Shown: positions 8,121-16,533 of the stretch, piece by piece
Position numbering within the stretch: the stretch's first letter is position 1
How the letters are laid out: each line of letters begins with the position of its first letter
NCBI GenBank assembly: GCA_964383325.1
Contig: CAYLGY010000017.1
Coordinates: forward strand, 1-35,841
Length of the DNA stretch: 35,841 bases
Direction of reading: 5' to 3'
DNA from: CAYLGY01 sp964383325
GTDB taxonomy: Bacteria; Pseudomonadota; Alphaproteobacteria; Rhizobiales; Rhizobiaceae
Translations under genes and position numbers: made by a program
The notes under the pieces: model-generated
Told to the model about the DNA's origin: nothing
Database searches by the model: none
Seen by the model: only the letters and a program-made list of their open reading frames with translations

Positions 8121-8388
8121 CGCATGATCCCGGAAAGTGGTCTCCGCTTTCCGGACCAGATCATGCGCCAACAGGAANNNNNNNNNNNNNNNNNNNNNNN
8201 NNNNNNNNNNNNNNNNNNNNNNNNNNNNNNNNNNNNNNNNNNNNNNNNNNNNNNNNNNNNNNNNNNNNNNNNNNNNNCAACATGATCCCGGAAAGTGGTC
8301 TCCGCTTTCCGGACCAGATCAGGCGCCAACAGGAAACCAACATGATCCCGGAAAGTGGTCTCCGCTTTCCGGACCAGATCAGGCGCCG
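8120..8388. repeat. Tandem REP-like palindrome array, interrupted by an assembly gap
   Basis: One unit starts at 8120 (GCGCATGATC 8120-8129, matched by GATCATGCGC 8159-8168, with inner pairing CCGGAAAG 8130-8137 to CTTTCCGG 8147-8154). After the N run, two identical units follow with ATGATC at 8282 and 8342, an exact 60-bp period. These internal units have GATCAGGCGCC instead of GATCATGCGCC, so their outer arm is weaker. The array lies between the convergent genes phaB and gcrA. True copy number is unknown because of the gap. Confidence 0.92.
8178..8277. other. Assembly gap of exactly 100 Ns
   Basis: All 100 positions are N, a conventional placeholder for a gap of unknown size. It sits inside the 60-bp tandem array, so the assembler probably failed on near-identical copies. 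Any number of repeat units, or other sequence, may be missing here. Confidence 0.98.
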
Positions 8389-8445
8389 AGGAGGATTGGA
8401 TCAACGGGCCAATGCAACCGGACGCCTCCCGGCCTCTATTTGCAC

Positions 8446-8988
8446 CTATTTGCGCCGTCGCTCCGCGACAGGCTGAAACGCCATCCGGGAATGGTAGCTG
8501 CAATAGGGTCCGGAGTCGCCGGCATCATTGCCGCAAAAATGGAAATCCTCGCTCAGCGGATCGCCGATCGGCCATTTGCAGGTCCTTTCGGTCAGTTCCG
8601 TCAGGGCCAGCCGGCGGGAGATCGGCACGACGACGGCGCTGCTTTCCGGAGGCATTTCCGCGAGCACTTCGGCCTCGGTCTCTGCCCTGGGCTTGAGTGC
8701 TGTCGCGCCAATGACGGGCGTTGCGGTCTTCGGCTGGGGAGCAGCATTGCGCGCTGGCGAACTTTCCCGCGCTGCGGGACGTTCCGCTGCCGGAGCTTCG
8801 CGGGTAGGCTTCTTCTGCCGGGACGGCGGTGGTACCGCACGGCCCCGGCTCGACAATTTGAGCCTGTGAACCTTGCCGATCACGGCGTTACGGGAGATGC
8901 CGCCAAGCTGAGCTGCAATCTGGCTGGCGCTCAGACCTTCTGCCCAGAGAGTTTTCAGTATCTCGACCCGTTCATCCGTCCAGCTCAT
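8446..8988 (-). CDS. gcrA: GcrA cell-cycle regulator
   Basis: A 180-aa transcription factor that in Caulobacter and relatives works with sigma-70 RNA polymerase at promoters carrying CcrM-methylated GANTC sites, controlling S-phase, division and polarity genes. The N-terminal helix-turn-helix is canonical (MSWTDERVEILKTLWAEGLS, then QIAAQLGGISRNAVIGKVHRL, residues 1-45). A basic Pro/Ala-rich linker follows, then the conserved C-terminal sigma-binding region (CKWPIGDP, DFHFCG, PYCSYHSRMAFQP, residues about 138-175). The start has an AGGAG ribosome site. Two GANTC sites lie just upstream. Convergent with phaB. Confidence 0.96.
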   Translation of the reverse strand: MSWTDERVEILKTLWAEGLSASQIAAQLGGISRNAVIGKVHRLKLSSRGRAVPPPSRQKKPTREAPAAERPAARESSPARNAAPQPKTATPVIGATALKPRAETEAEVLAEMPPESSAVVVPISRRLALTELTERTCKWPIGDPLSEDFHFCGNDAGDSGPYCSYHSRMAFQPVAERRRK

Positions 8989-9012
8989 GAGAGCACTCCT
9001 CGTCTTCAGCTC

Positions 9013-9040
9013 GAATCCCCCGTCCTGCCCCGAAAGAATC
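9013..9040. promoter_or_regulatory. Pair of GANTC methylation sites upstream of gcrA
   Basis: GAATC occurs at 9013-9017 and 9036-9040, 25 and 48 bp upstream of the gcrA start codon. GANTC is the target of the cell-cycle methylase CcrM, and GcrA acts at methylated GANTC promoters. Feedback on gcrA is an inference. Confidence 0.35.
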
Positions 9041-9220
9041 CGAGGCCACGCCGCATCGATACGGGGGTGGAGCTCATTGCCAACTAAGGTTCAACTCGGC
9101 CCAAACTACAATGCCGCCGGACTCGGTGACAAGAGTCGCGCGGACTCCACTCCCTGCTTTTTCCGGTTTTCCCCAACTTGCGCCTTGAAATGCGCGGGGT
9201 GACGCGTCCATCCATAATGT

Positions 9221-9235
9221 TGACTATTAAACTCA
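9221..9235. promoter_or_regulatory. Candidate iron-responsive operator (TGA-N9-TCA) before the TonB receptor gene
   Basis: TGACTATTAAACTCA at 9221-9235 fits the TGA-N9-TCA pattern described for rhizobial RirA iron-responsive operators and is AT-rich in a GC-rich setting. It overlaps TTGACT (9220-9225), a possible -35 box, 122 bp before the receptor start. The pattern has only six fixed bases, so the match is suggestive. The rest of the 368-bp space 8989-9356 shows only the two GANTC sites and no gene. Confidence 0.35.
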
Positions 9236-9356
9236 TCTTTTGTACGAGGGCAATGCCGTGCGCGCCATTAGGGTGATGCACGCGATCGGTCGCTCAGCAA
9301 GCAACGCATTTCCGCGCCAGCCAGCCAGGCATCCACATTGGACAGGGGAATTGTGC

Positions 9357-11570
9357 ATGCATATCGGTTGGGACCGGCATTTGCGTTTTCTGGGCGGCAC
9401 GGTGGCCGCGCTGGCCTTGGCCGCGGGCTGCGCGGCGGTGGCGGCGCAGGAGGCGACCGAGCTTGAAATGTTGACGGTCACGGGCCAGGCCGGAGCGGCT
9501 GGCGAGGATGCGCTGACCCGTACTGCCGACAGCGAGGAGCTTGCGCGGAAGATGGTGGACGATCTGTCCGACCTCGGGCGCCTCGATGCTGCAGCAAGCT
9601 TCTCCCGCAGTTCGAAGAGCATCCAGTTGCGCGGGCTGGACCAGAACCGGGTGCTCACCACGATCGACGGCATTCGCGTGCCCTGGCTGACCGATGCGCG
9701 CGACAGCGTCAAGGGTGGGCTCGATGCCTTCGATTTCGACACGATTTCGGCCGTTGACATTACCCGCGGCGCCAATTCCGTGCGCCATGGTTCCGGCGCG
9801 CTAGGCGGTGTCGTCGGCTTCCGCACGCTCGATCCGGAAGAGCTGGTCGAGGAAGGTCGGCACTGGGGCGCGATCCTCAAGGGCGGCTATGACAGCGCCG
9901 ATGCAAGCTGGCGGACCCATGGAGCCATTGCGGCGCGTTTCGACGAAACATGGCTGCTTGTCCAGGGCGGCTTTCTCAGTGGCCACGAGATGGACAACAA
10001 GGGCACAGTAGGCGGTTATGGCGAGAGCCGGACCTTGCCCGATCCGGCGGATACGAAACGGACCAATCTGCTGGTGAAGTTGCATCAGCATGTCGAGGGC
10101 GGACATCGCCTCCGTTTCACGGGCGAGATGTTCGACCGGGACGAGAAATTCGACAACATGACCGGCACCACTTCCAGCTATGAAGAGGGGAGCCTGCGCG
10201 GCACCGAGACGGTCAAGCGCGATCGTCTTTCGCTTTCCTATGATTTCGTCTCGCCTGACGGAGAGGATATTGTCGATGAGGCGGACATCACGGCCTACTG
10301 GCTGCGACAGCGTCTGAAAAGCATTGCCGACGGGATCCGGATCGGCTCGCCCTATGCTCCGGATTATTATGGCTACCCGTTCGGCCCGTATTTTCGCGAC
10401 AATGAGATGCGCCAGACTTCCTACGGCCTGACCGGCGATGCCATGAAGACTCTGGAACTGGGAGGGCGCAGCCAGACCCTACGCTTCGGGACGGAGCTTT
10501 ACCGGCAGGATACGCACCAATATGTGACGGGGATCGACAATTGCCCGGATCTCGACTGGTCGGGCATGGGACCGGGCTTTCAGCCCTGCCGGTTCCTGCA
10601 TGCCAATGCGTCCGACATGCCGGATGTCGCCAGCATCGCATTCGGAGCCTATGTCGAGAACGAGATCCAGCTTGGCGGCGGCTTCACATTGACGCCGGGG
10701 CTGCGCTTCGATGCCTATGAGCACAAGCCCGTCGCCACGGCAGCATTCGAGCATTCGCCGAATTTCGATGGCCTGCCCGCGGCCAGTCGCGGTAGCAATC
10801 TCTCGGCGAAAGTGCACGGCGCCTGGCAGGCGGGCGATCATCTCGAACTCTATGCGCAATGGGCGCAGGCCTTCCGTGCCCCCACGGCGCTCGAACTCTA
10901 CCAGAATTTCGGCGCCCCCGGTTCCTATGTGCGGATCGGCAATCCGGATCTCGTGCCCGAAACGGGCAACGGCTTCGAGATCGGCGCGCAATATGATGAT
11001 GGCACGGTGGCCCTGGCCGCGAGCCTGTTCAGCAATTCCTATCGCAACTTCATCGACATGGTGCAGATCGAGCCGCCCGGCGGCGAATATCCGGTCAATG
11101 GCGTGGTCGGATATGTGAACCGGGCGCGCGTGCACATGCATGGCGCGGAACTGCGCGGCGAATGGAAATTCGCCACGGACTGGCGCCTGTCCAGCTCGGT
11201 GGCCTGGACGGTCGGGCGGGATACGGATCTCGATGAGCATCTGAACTCCATACCGCCGCTTCGCGCCATCCTCGGCCTCGGCTACGCGACGGAGGAGTGG
11301 GGCGCCGATCTATCCGTGGCGATGGCCGCGGCGCGCGACAGGGTCGGGCCCGGCGGGTTCCGGGCACCTGCGCATGCCGTCGTCGACGTGACCGGCTGGT
11401 GGGAACCGGAGCAATTCCAGGGTCTGCGCCTGCAGGCCGGCGTCTTCAATCTTTTCGATACGAAGTACTGGAACGCCGTCGACGTGCCGGACGACATCGA
11501 CGCCGCCGTGCGCGATCGCTACAGCGAGCCCGGCAGGACGTTCCGCCTGTCAATCTCGAAGCGGTTCTGA
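9357..11570 (+). CDS. TonB-dependent receptor of the hemoglobin/transferrin/heme family
   Basis: A 737-aa outer-membrane receptor, probably for an iron compound. A signal peptide (residues 1-30, ending AAVAAQ) is followed by a TonB-box-like MLTVTG (38-43), a plug domain (IQLRGLDQNRVLTTIDGIRV, ITRGANSVRHGSGALGGVV), and a beta-barrel ending in aromatic F (LSISKRF). The FRAP (506-509) and NPDL (529-532) boxes are hallmarks of heme/hemoglobin receptors. No histidine lies between them, although classic heme receptors such as HemR use one there; the spacer is also short. An extracellular loop has a cysteine pair (NCPDLDWSGMGPGFQPCRF). The ATG at 9357 has an AGGGGA ribosome site. Nearby iron permease and iron-box sequences support iron-linked uptake; the substrate is unresolved. 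Confidence 0.88.
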   Translation: MHIGWDRHLRFLGGTVAALALAAGCAAVAAQEATELEMLTVTGQAGAAGEDALTRTADSEELARKMVDDLSDLGRLDAAASFSRSSKSIQLRGLDQNRVLTTIDGIRVPWLTDARDSVKGGLDAFDFDTISAVDITRGANSVRHGSGALGGVVGFRTLDPEELVEEGRHWGAILKGGYDSADASWRTHGAIAARFDETWLLVQGGFLSGHEMDNKGTVGGYGESRTLPDPADTKRTNLLVKLHQHVEGGHRLRFTGEMFDRDEKFDNMTGTTSSYEEGSLRGTETVKRDRLSLSYDFVSPDGEDIVDEADITAYWLRQRLKSIADGIRIGSPYAPDYYGYPFGPYFRDNEMRQTSYGLTGDAMKTLELGGRSQTLRFGTELYRQDTHQYVTGIDNCPDLDWSGMGPGFQPCRFLHANASDMPDVASIAFGAYVENEIQLGGGFTLTPGLRFDAYEHKPVATAAFEHSPNFDGLPAASRGSNLSAKVHGAWQAGDHLELYAQWAQAFRAPTALELYQNFGAPGSYVRIGNPDLVPETGNGFEIGAQYDDGTVALAASLFSNSYRNFIDMVQIEPPGGEYPVNGVVGYVNRARVHMHGAELRGEWKFATDWRLSSSVAWTVGRDTDLDEHLNSIPPLRAILGLGYATEEWGADLSVAMAAARDRVGPGGFRAPAHAVVDVTGWWEPEQFQGLRLQAGVFNLFDTKYWNAVDVPDDIDAAVRDRYSEPGRTFRLSISKRF

Positions 11571-11602
11571 TCTCGGGCATGGTGCAACTGGACGGGCTCA
11601 GC

Positions 11603-13303
11603 TCATACCGCGCGGTCGCGGATGAGGGCGCGCGACAGGAGCAGCACCGGAACCAGCGCCGTCGCGATGATGAGCAGGGCAGCCATCGCTCCCTGCTCGA
11701 CCGCGCCGCGCGAGGCGTTCTCATAGACATGTGTCGCCAGCGTGTTGAAGCCGAAGGGCCGCAGGACGATGGTGGCCGAAAGCTCTTTCACCGTATCGAC
11801 GAAGACAAGGATCGCGGCGGTAAGGATGGCCGGGCGCAGCAGGGGGAGCAGCACCTCGACGGCGCTGCGAAACGGCGTGCGTCCCAGATTGCGCGCCGCC
11901 TCGTCCAGATGCGGCGGCAATTTCGTCAGGCCCGAGCGAATGGCGCCATCGGCGAGAGCGAGAAACCGGATGGTGCAGGCGAGAACGACGGCAGCCGCGG
12001 TTCCGGACAGCAGGAGGCCCGTGGGCGTGCCCGTGAGCCAGCGCGTCGCCATGTCCACGCTCCGGTCGATCGTCGTAAGCGCATAGAGCAAGCCGAAGCC
12101 GAGGATCGTTCCGGGCAGCGCATAGCCGAGCGCGCCGATCCGCCCGAGCAGCGCCAGGACGGGCGAGCGTGACAGGCGGGCGCCGTTCAACAGGATGAGG
12201 GCCAGCGCAACGGTCAGGATCGCCGCTGCCGATGCGGTCACCAGCGAATTGAGAAAGGCGCTCAGGAGGGCGGGGTCGCCGAGCTGCTCCGGCCGCACCC
12301 AGGCATAGCCGGCAAGCACCCGCACCGGAATGCCGAAGCCGAACAGGACGGGAAGGAGGGTTGCAACCAAGGCCATCACGCCGGCCAGACCTTTCAGCGG
12401 CGTGCGCAGCGGCGGCTCGCCAAGCTGCGACACCCTCGCCTGATGGAAGCGCTGCTTGCGCCGCGCCGCCTGTTCCAGCGCCATGAGAAGGAAGACGATG
12501 GCCAGCATGGCCATGGCGATCTGCGCCGCGCCCTCGATGCTGCCCCGGTTGAGCCATGTCGTGTAGACCGCCATGGTCAGCGTGCGGACGCCCAGATATT
12601 CGGCCGCGCCGATATCGTTTAGCGTTTCCATCAGCGCAAGGGCGATTCCGGCGGCGATTGCCGGGCGGGCTACGGGCAGGACGACGTGACAGGCGACCCG
12701 GAACCGGCCGGCGCCGAGCGTGCGTGCCGCATCGGCGAGATTGCGGCCCTGCATGATGAACACGACGCGCGTTGTCAGATAGACGTAGGGGTAGAGCACG
12801 GCGGAGAGGATGATCGCAGCCCCTTCCGTCGAGCGAATGTCCGGAAACCAGTATTGCTGGGAATTCGTGAAGCCGAAAATCGTCCGGATCTGCGCCTGCA
12901 CGGGTCCGGTATAGTTGAAGAACTCCGTGAAGGCATAGGCTGCCAGATAGGTGGGGATGGCCAGCGGCAGCACCAGTGCCCAGGCCATGATGCGCCGCAA
13001 CGGGAAGTCGAAACTGTTGACCAGCCATGCCGCTGTGACGCCGATGGTGCCGGTGCCGGCTGCGACAAGAAGCATCAGCCAGATCGTCGTCTGCGCCGAG
13101 CGCGGCAGGACGTTCTCGATCAGGTGAGGCCAGTCGCTGGCGGTGCCTGAAAAGGCGATTGCGGCCAGCGTTGCGATGGGCAGGATCGTCACCGCTGCGA
13201 TGAGGAACACCACGGCGAAGAGGCCCGGGTGGCGCACCTTCCGCACGGGCAGGCCGGGGGTGTCGCTGGCGGCGGCAATGTTCTGCGTCGAAAAAGCAGT
13301 CAT
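11603..13303 (-). CDS. Two-domain iron(III) ABC transporter permease (FbpB/SfuB type)
   Basis: A 566-aa inner-membrane permease with about 12 helices, formed by two fused permease halves. Each half has an EAA-loop for docking to the ATPase: DAARTLGAGRFRVACHVVLP in the first and EAARNLGRTPFRSAVEVLLP in the second. The pattern LPLAIPTYLAAYAFTEFFNYTGPVQ is typical of FbpB/SfuB ferric permeases. The periplasmic binding protein (fbpA) and ATPase (fbpC) genes are not beside it, so the permease is an orphan within this window. It is convergent with the TonB receptor gene (32-bp gap). An Irr-type iron control box overlaps its likely promoter. Confidence 0.92.
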   Translation of the reverse strand: MTAFSTQNIAAASDTPGLPVRKVRHPGLFAVVFLIAAVTILPIATLAAIAFSGTASDWPHLIENVLPRSAQTTIWLMLLVAAGTGTIGVTAAWLVNSFDFPLRRIMAWALVLPLAIPTYLAAYAFTEFFNYTGPVQAQIRTIFGFTNSQQYWFPDIRSTEGAAIILSAVLYPYVYLTTRVVFIMQGRNLADAARTLGAGRFRVACHVVLPVARPAIAAGIALALMETLNDIGAAEYLGVRTLTMAVYTTWLNRGSIEGAAQIAMAMLAIVFLLMALEQAARRKQRFHQARVSQLGEPPLRTPLKGLAGVMALVATLLPVLFGFGIPVRVLAGYAWVRPEQLGDPALLSAFLNSLVTASAAAILTVALALILLNGARLSRSPVLALLGRIGALGYALPGTILGFGLLYALTTIDRSVDMATRWLTGTPTGLLLSGTAAAVVLACTIRFLALADGAIRSGLTKLPPHLDEAARNLGRTPFRSAVEVLLPLLRPAILTAAILVFVDTVKELSATIVLRPFGFNTLATHVYENASRGAVEQGAMAALLIIATALVPVLLLSRALIRDRAV

Positions 13304-13372
13304 GGACTTCCCTTCTGCCGAAGCCTATGGGGCATTCGCCCCGCCTCGTCAATAAAGTCCAAGAAAATCAAT

Positions 13373-13402
13373 AGTTTAGAATTATTCTAAACTGGAGTGC
13401 AA
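13373..13402 (-). promoter_or_regulatory. Promoter of the iron permease gene with an Irr (ICE) box
   Basis: TTTAGAATTATTCTAAA at 13375-13391 is a perfect palindrome, extended by AG and CT to 21 bp, and fits the iron control element bound by Irr in rhizobia (TTTRGAA-YNR-TTCYAAA). On the minus strand, TTGCAC (13402-13397) and TAAACT (13378-13373) with an 18-bp spacer form a plausible promoter, so the box covers the spacer and -10. The permease start is 70 bp downstream. Irr acts when iron and heme are low. Confidence 0.75.
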
Positions 13403-13421
13403 GTTTCAGCTTTTTGCGCAT

Positions 13422-16241
13422 TCAGCCGGCGAGCACGCGCGTGGCCGGAAAGACGATCTCGACGAGCGTGCCTTCCTCGGGAACGGAATCGATGGTGAAG
13501 GCGGCCCGATTGGCCTCCGCGAGGGCTTTGGTGAGCGGCAGGCCGAGGCCGGTGCCGCTGGCGCCACGCTTCTGCATCCGGGTAACCTGCTTGAAGGGTT
13601 TCAGGGCATGCTCGATCTCCGAGGACGACATGCCCACGCCCGTATCGCGTACCCGTATTGCGACAGCGCCCTCGGGCTCGATCGCCGTCGAGACGATGAC
13701 CTGTCCGCCGGGCTGCGTGAAGCGGATGGCATTGGAAAGCAGGTTGATCGCGATCTGCTTGATGCTGCGCCGGTCCGCGACAACATCGGGCAGGGCGGAG
13801 GCGAGGCTGGACCGGATGATCACGCGCTCGCGATTGGCCTCGGGCTGCATCATGGCGATGGCATCGGCAAGGCAGTCATTGAGCGACACCGCTTCGAACC
13901 GCATCTCCTGCTCGCCGGCCTCGATCTTCGAGATGTCGAGGAGGTCGTTCACGAGTTCCAGCACATGATTGCCGGAGCGATTGATGTCACGCAGATAGTC
14001 CCGGTAGCGCTCATTGCCGATGGCGCCGAAGCGCTCATCCATCATCAATTCGGAGAAGCCGATGATCGCATTGAGCGGGGTGCGAATCTCGTGGCTGATC
14101 CGGGCCAGGAAGCCGGTCTTCTGCGTCGATGCGTGCTCGGCCTCGCTGCGCGCCTTGATCAGTTCCTCCTCCGCCCGTTTCCACGGGGTGATGTCGCGCA
14201 GCACGGCGCAGAAGCCGCCGGAGCCGGGCAATCTGCCAATGGTCATGAAAAGCGGGATGAAGCCGCCCTGGGCTTCGCAGGCGATCACTTCGCGACCGTC
14301 ATTGAGCAGGCTGGCGACGCCGTTCTGCGTCAGGCCGCGCAGATATTCGGCGACGGGGCCTTGGCTCTCAATGGCGAAAAGCGAGGTGAACGGCCGGTCT
14401 GCAAGTTCCTTTTCGCTCTGGCCGAACAGGGCTTCCGCCGAGTGATTGGCCGAACGGATCGTTCCGTCCTGGCGGATGAGGATGACGCCATCCGTGGCCG
14501 TGTCGAGTATGGCGGTCAGTTCAGCGATATGCTCGCGCAGCCGCCGTTCCTCCTTGTCCTTGTCCCTGTCCGCGAGGCGGATCGCCAGCATCAGCGCCTT
14601 GCCCGATTCCAGTTCCAGGGTCTTCAGCACTGCATCGCAGGGAAGTTCCGTGCCTTGTCGCGTCCGGAGCGTCAGGCGGTGATGGGCCGGGTATTCCTCC
14701 TCCGCAAGCCGGAGCGGATCGCCGAAAAGGCGCTCCATGCCGCCGGAACGGGCGAAGTCCTCGCTCGATTCATATCCGGTCAGGCGCAGGAATTCGGCAT
14801 TTGCGCGCAGCGCGCCGGCGCGGGTGCGAACCACTACCGCGAGGGGAAGCTGTTCGAGGATCCGCAGCGCTTCCGCGCCGGAAAGGCGAGCGCCTTCACC
14901 GCCAGCCGCGGCGGGGGCAGGGCTTGCGGCTTGCGTCGGTGGCGGCAGGTCCAGCGTATCCCCGCGGAGTTTCGCCGCGATCTCCTGAAAGGCGGAGCGC
15001 TCGCTGTCGGTCAGCATGTGCCGCCCGCCTGGCCGGCGCTCGTCCAGCCGGACCACCTTTTCCTTTTCCTTGTCGCTGTCGGGCAGGGAGTGTCCGGAAG
15101 GTTCGGATCGCGCTGCCTGCGCTTCCCGCGGCCGCGCCACGCCGAAGCCGCGAAAGCCCTCGAATTGCCGGTGCCGGTCATAGGCAGGCAGCGCCGCCAG
15201 GTCGACCGGGACCTTGCGGCCATCGACAGGCCAGAGGACCGTGCGCCCCGACCAGGTGTCGCGCCTCTGCAACAGGCCATCGATCTTGCCCCATTCTTCC
15301 ATGCCGAATTCCTCGGCGATCTCGGCGAAGCTCTTGCCGAGCAAGGTTGCGGATGCCTCGCCGAATGCCTGCAGGAATTCCTCCGAAAGAAAGCTGAGCC
15401 TGCCATCCCGATCGGTTCGCCAGCTGAAGCGTATGGTCGCCGGCTGCGTCGGGCGGTCATTTTCGGCAGGGAGGGCGGCTTCGGCGGGCTGGCGAACCGT
15501 TCCCTGCGGTTCAGGTTCAGGACCGGCTTTCTTCTCGCCTGCTTCTGCTCCGGCTGGCCGTGCGGGGATATCCCCGGCGGCATCTGCCTCCTCGGCGACC
15601 AGGACAAGCAGGTGCAGGGGCGGCATTTCCGACAGGCGGGCGATGCCGGCGGCGATGGTGCCGGCGGCGGCCGGAACCATGCGCTTGACCAGCCGGTCGG
15701 GCTCGTGCCGGACCTCGCGGATCAGCCGGGCGAGCGTGGCGCGGCTGACGCCGATGCGCGAAAGACCATGGGATTCGGCAAGAATTTCGCCCTCTCCGCC
15801 GACCAGCGCGGCATACTTCCCGCCATTGCCAATACCCTCGATCGCCCGGGTGGCCGCCTCATCGAGGCTGGCGGCAGGGTCGGGAACCACGATCAGCAGG
15901 GCCGGCTTGCCGTCCGGAAGACGAACCTGGCTGGCGCGGCAGGCGAGCGGCAGGCGGGAAAAGCCGCTTGCGGCACGCAGCTGGATCTGCCGGTCGCGAC
16001 CGATCTCCGGATAGCCCGGAGCTGCCATGATGCGCCGTCGCATGACCGGATCGAGCCCGGCATCGGATCCCATTGCCGCTGCGACATCGGCATGACCGAG
16101 GAAACGCGCGCCCGGTCCATTGGCCCAGATCGTGCGCTCCAGGTCGGGCGTCAGCAGAAACATGGGATCGCCGGCAGCGAAATGACCGCGCACTTCCTCG
16201 AGGACGGACAGATCGATAAAGGAATACTCGCCGCTGGCCAT
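13422..16241 (-). CDS. Soluble PAS-domain hybrid-free sensor histidine kinase, PdhS/PleC/DivJ-like
   Basis: A 939-aa kinase with no evident membrane segment, so probably cytoplasmic. Order: an N-terminal sensory region (1-200); a Pro/Ala/Glu-rich linker; a PAS-like segment around 265-370 (FSWRTDRDGRLSFLSEEFLQ); a second linker; PAS around 475-590 and PAS around 595-690 (DGVILIRQDGTIRSANHSAEALFG); then the kinase core. H-box His717 is in FLARISHEIRTPLNAIIGFS; the N-box is NLLSNAIRFT, and G-boxes are VRDTGVGM and GTGLGLPL. MMDERFGAIGNERYRDYLRDI after the H-box is typical of the DivK-interacting PleC/DivJ/PdhS group. No receiver domain. The ATG at 16241 has a GGAG ribosome site. A role in asymmetric division is inferred from family. 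Confidence 0.85.
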   Translation of the reverse strand: MASGEYSFIDLSVLEEVRGHFAAGDPMFLLTPDLERTIWANGPGARFLGHADVAAAMGSDAGLDPVMRRRIMAAPGYPEIGRDRQIQLRAASGFSRLPLACRASQVRLPDGKPALLIVVPDPAASLDEAATRAIEGIGNGGKYAALVGGEGEILAESHGLSRIGVSRATLARLIREVRHEPDRLVKRMVPAAAGTIAAGIARLSEMPPLHLLVLVAEEADAAGDIPARPAGAEAGEKKAGPEPEPQGTVRQPAEAALPAENDRPTQPATIRFSWRTDRDGRLSFLSEEFLQAFGEASATLLGKSFAEIAEEFGMEEWGKIDGLLQRRDTWSGRTVLWPVDGRKVPVDLAALPAYDRHRQFEGFRGFGVARPREAQAARSEPSGHSLPDSDKEKEKVVRLDERRPGGRHMLTDSERSAFQEIAAKLRGDTLDLPPPTQAASPAPAAAGGEGARLSGAEALRILEQLPLAVVVRTRAGALRANAEFLRLTGYESSEDFARSGGMERLFGDPLRLAEEEYPAHHRLTLRTRQGTELPCDAVLKTLELESGKALMLAIRLADRDKDKEERRLREHIAELTAILDTATDGVILIRQDGTIRSANHSAEALFGQSEKELADRPFTSLFAIESQGPVAEYLRGLTQNGVASLLNDGREVIACEAQGGFIPLFMTIGRLPGSGGFCAVLRDITPWKRAEEELIKARSEAEHASTQKTGFLARISHEIRTPLNAIIGFSELMMDERFGAIGNERYRDYLRDINRSGNHVLELVNDLLDISKIEAGEQEMRFEAVSLNDCLADAIAMMQPEANRERVIIRSSLASALPDVVADRRSIKQIAINLLSNAIRFTQPGGQVIVSTAIEPEGAVAIRVRDTGVGMSSSEIEHALKPFKQVTRMQKRGASGTGLGLPLTKALAEANRAAFTIDSVPEEGTLVEIVFPATRVLAG

Positions 16242-16446
16242 ACGCAATCTCCGTCCGTATCGGTCGGGCGCTGCGCCACAATCAAGGACGCTCGCCCTCC
16301 ATCGGGACTTCTTTACGCTTTCTTAATAATTTGAACGGCCTTCGGCGTCCACCGCAACCGGCCCGGCGGGACGCAGGAATTGCCAGGGTGGTTAATGTCC
16401 GCAGGGTGCAGGCAACAGCCCTCGAATGGTGCGCTGCAAAAAAATG

Positions 16447-16475
16447 TTGCACTGCACAATGAAACGTCCTATATT
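16447..16475 (+). promoter_or_regulatory. Phasin gene promoter with a PhaR-type operator on the -35 box
   Basis: TTGCAC (16447-16452), a 17-bp spacer and TATATT (16470-16475) form a good sigma-70 promoter. TTGCACTGCACAA (16447-16459) covers the -35 and is nearly palindromic around TGCA-C-TGCA. Its reverse strand reads TTGTGCAGTGC, matching the element before phaA except at one base. PhaR is known to repress phasin genes, which explains the arrangement; binding here is inferred. Confidence 0.6.
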
Positions 16476-16533
16476 GCAGGAGATCGCTTCGGAGACACCC
16501 CGGTCCGGAGCGCAAGGCAAAAGGACCCAAATC

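Noticed and set aside
8120..8388. Possible CRISPR array
   Set aside because: Units are 60 bp, head to tail, with identical short joins and no variable spacers, and no cas genes are near. They are REP-like palindromes.
9429..9440. Possible lipoprotein lipobox (LAAGC) in the TonB receptor signal peptide
   Set aside because: Position -3 is Ala rather than Leu, and a normal signal peptidase site (AVAAQ) follows; TonB receptors are not lipoproteins as a rule.
13608..16334. A 908-codon open frame on the plus strand opposite the histidine kinase
   Set aside because: It mirrors the kinase codons in GC-rich DNA, has no recognisable domain, and the kinase on the minus strand has complete motifs and a ribosome site.
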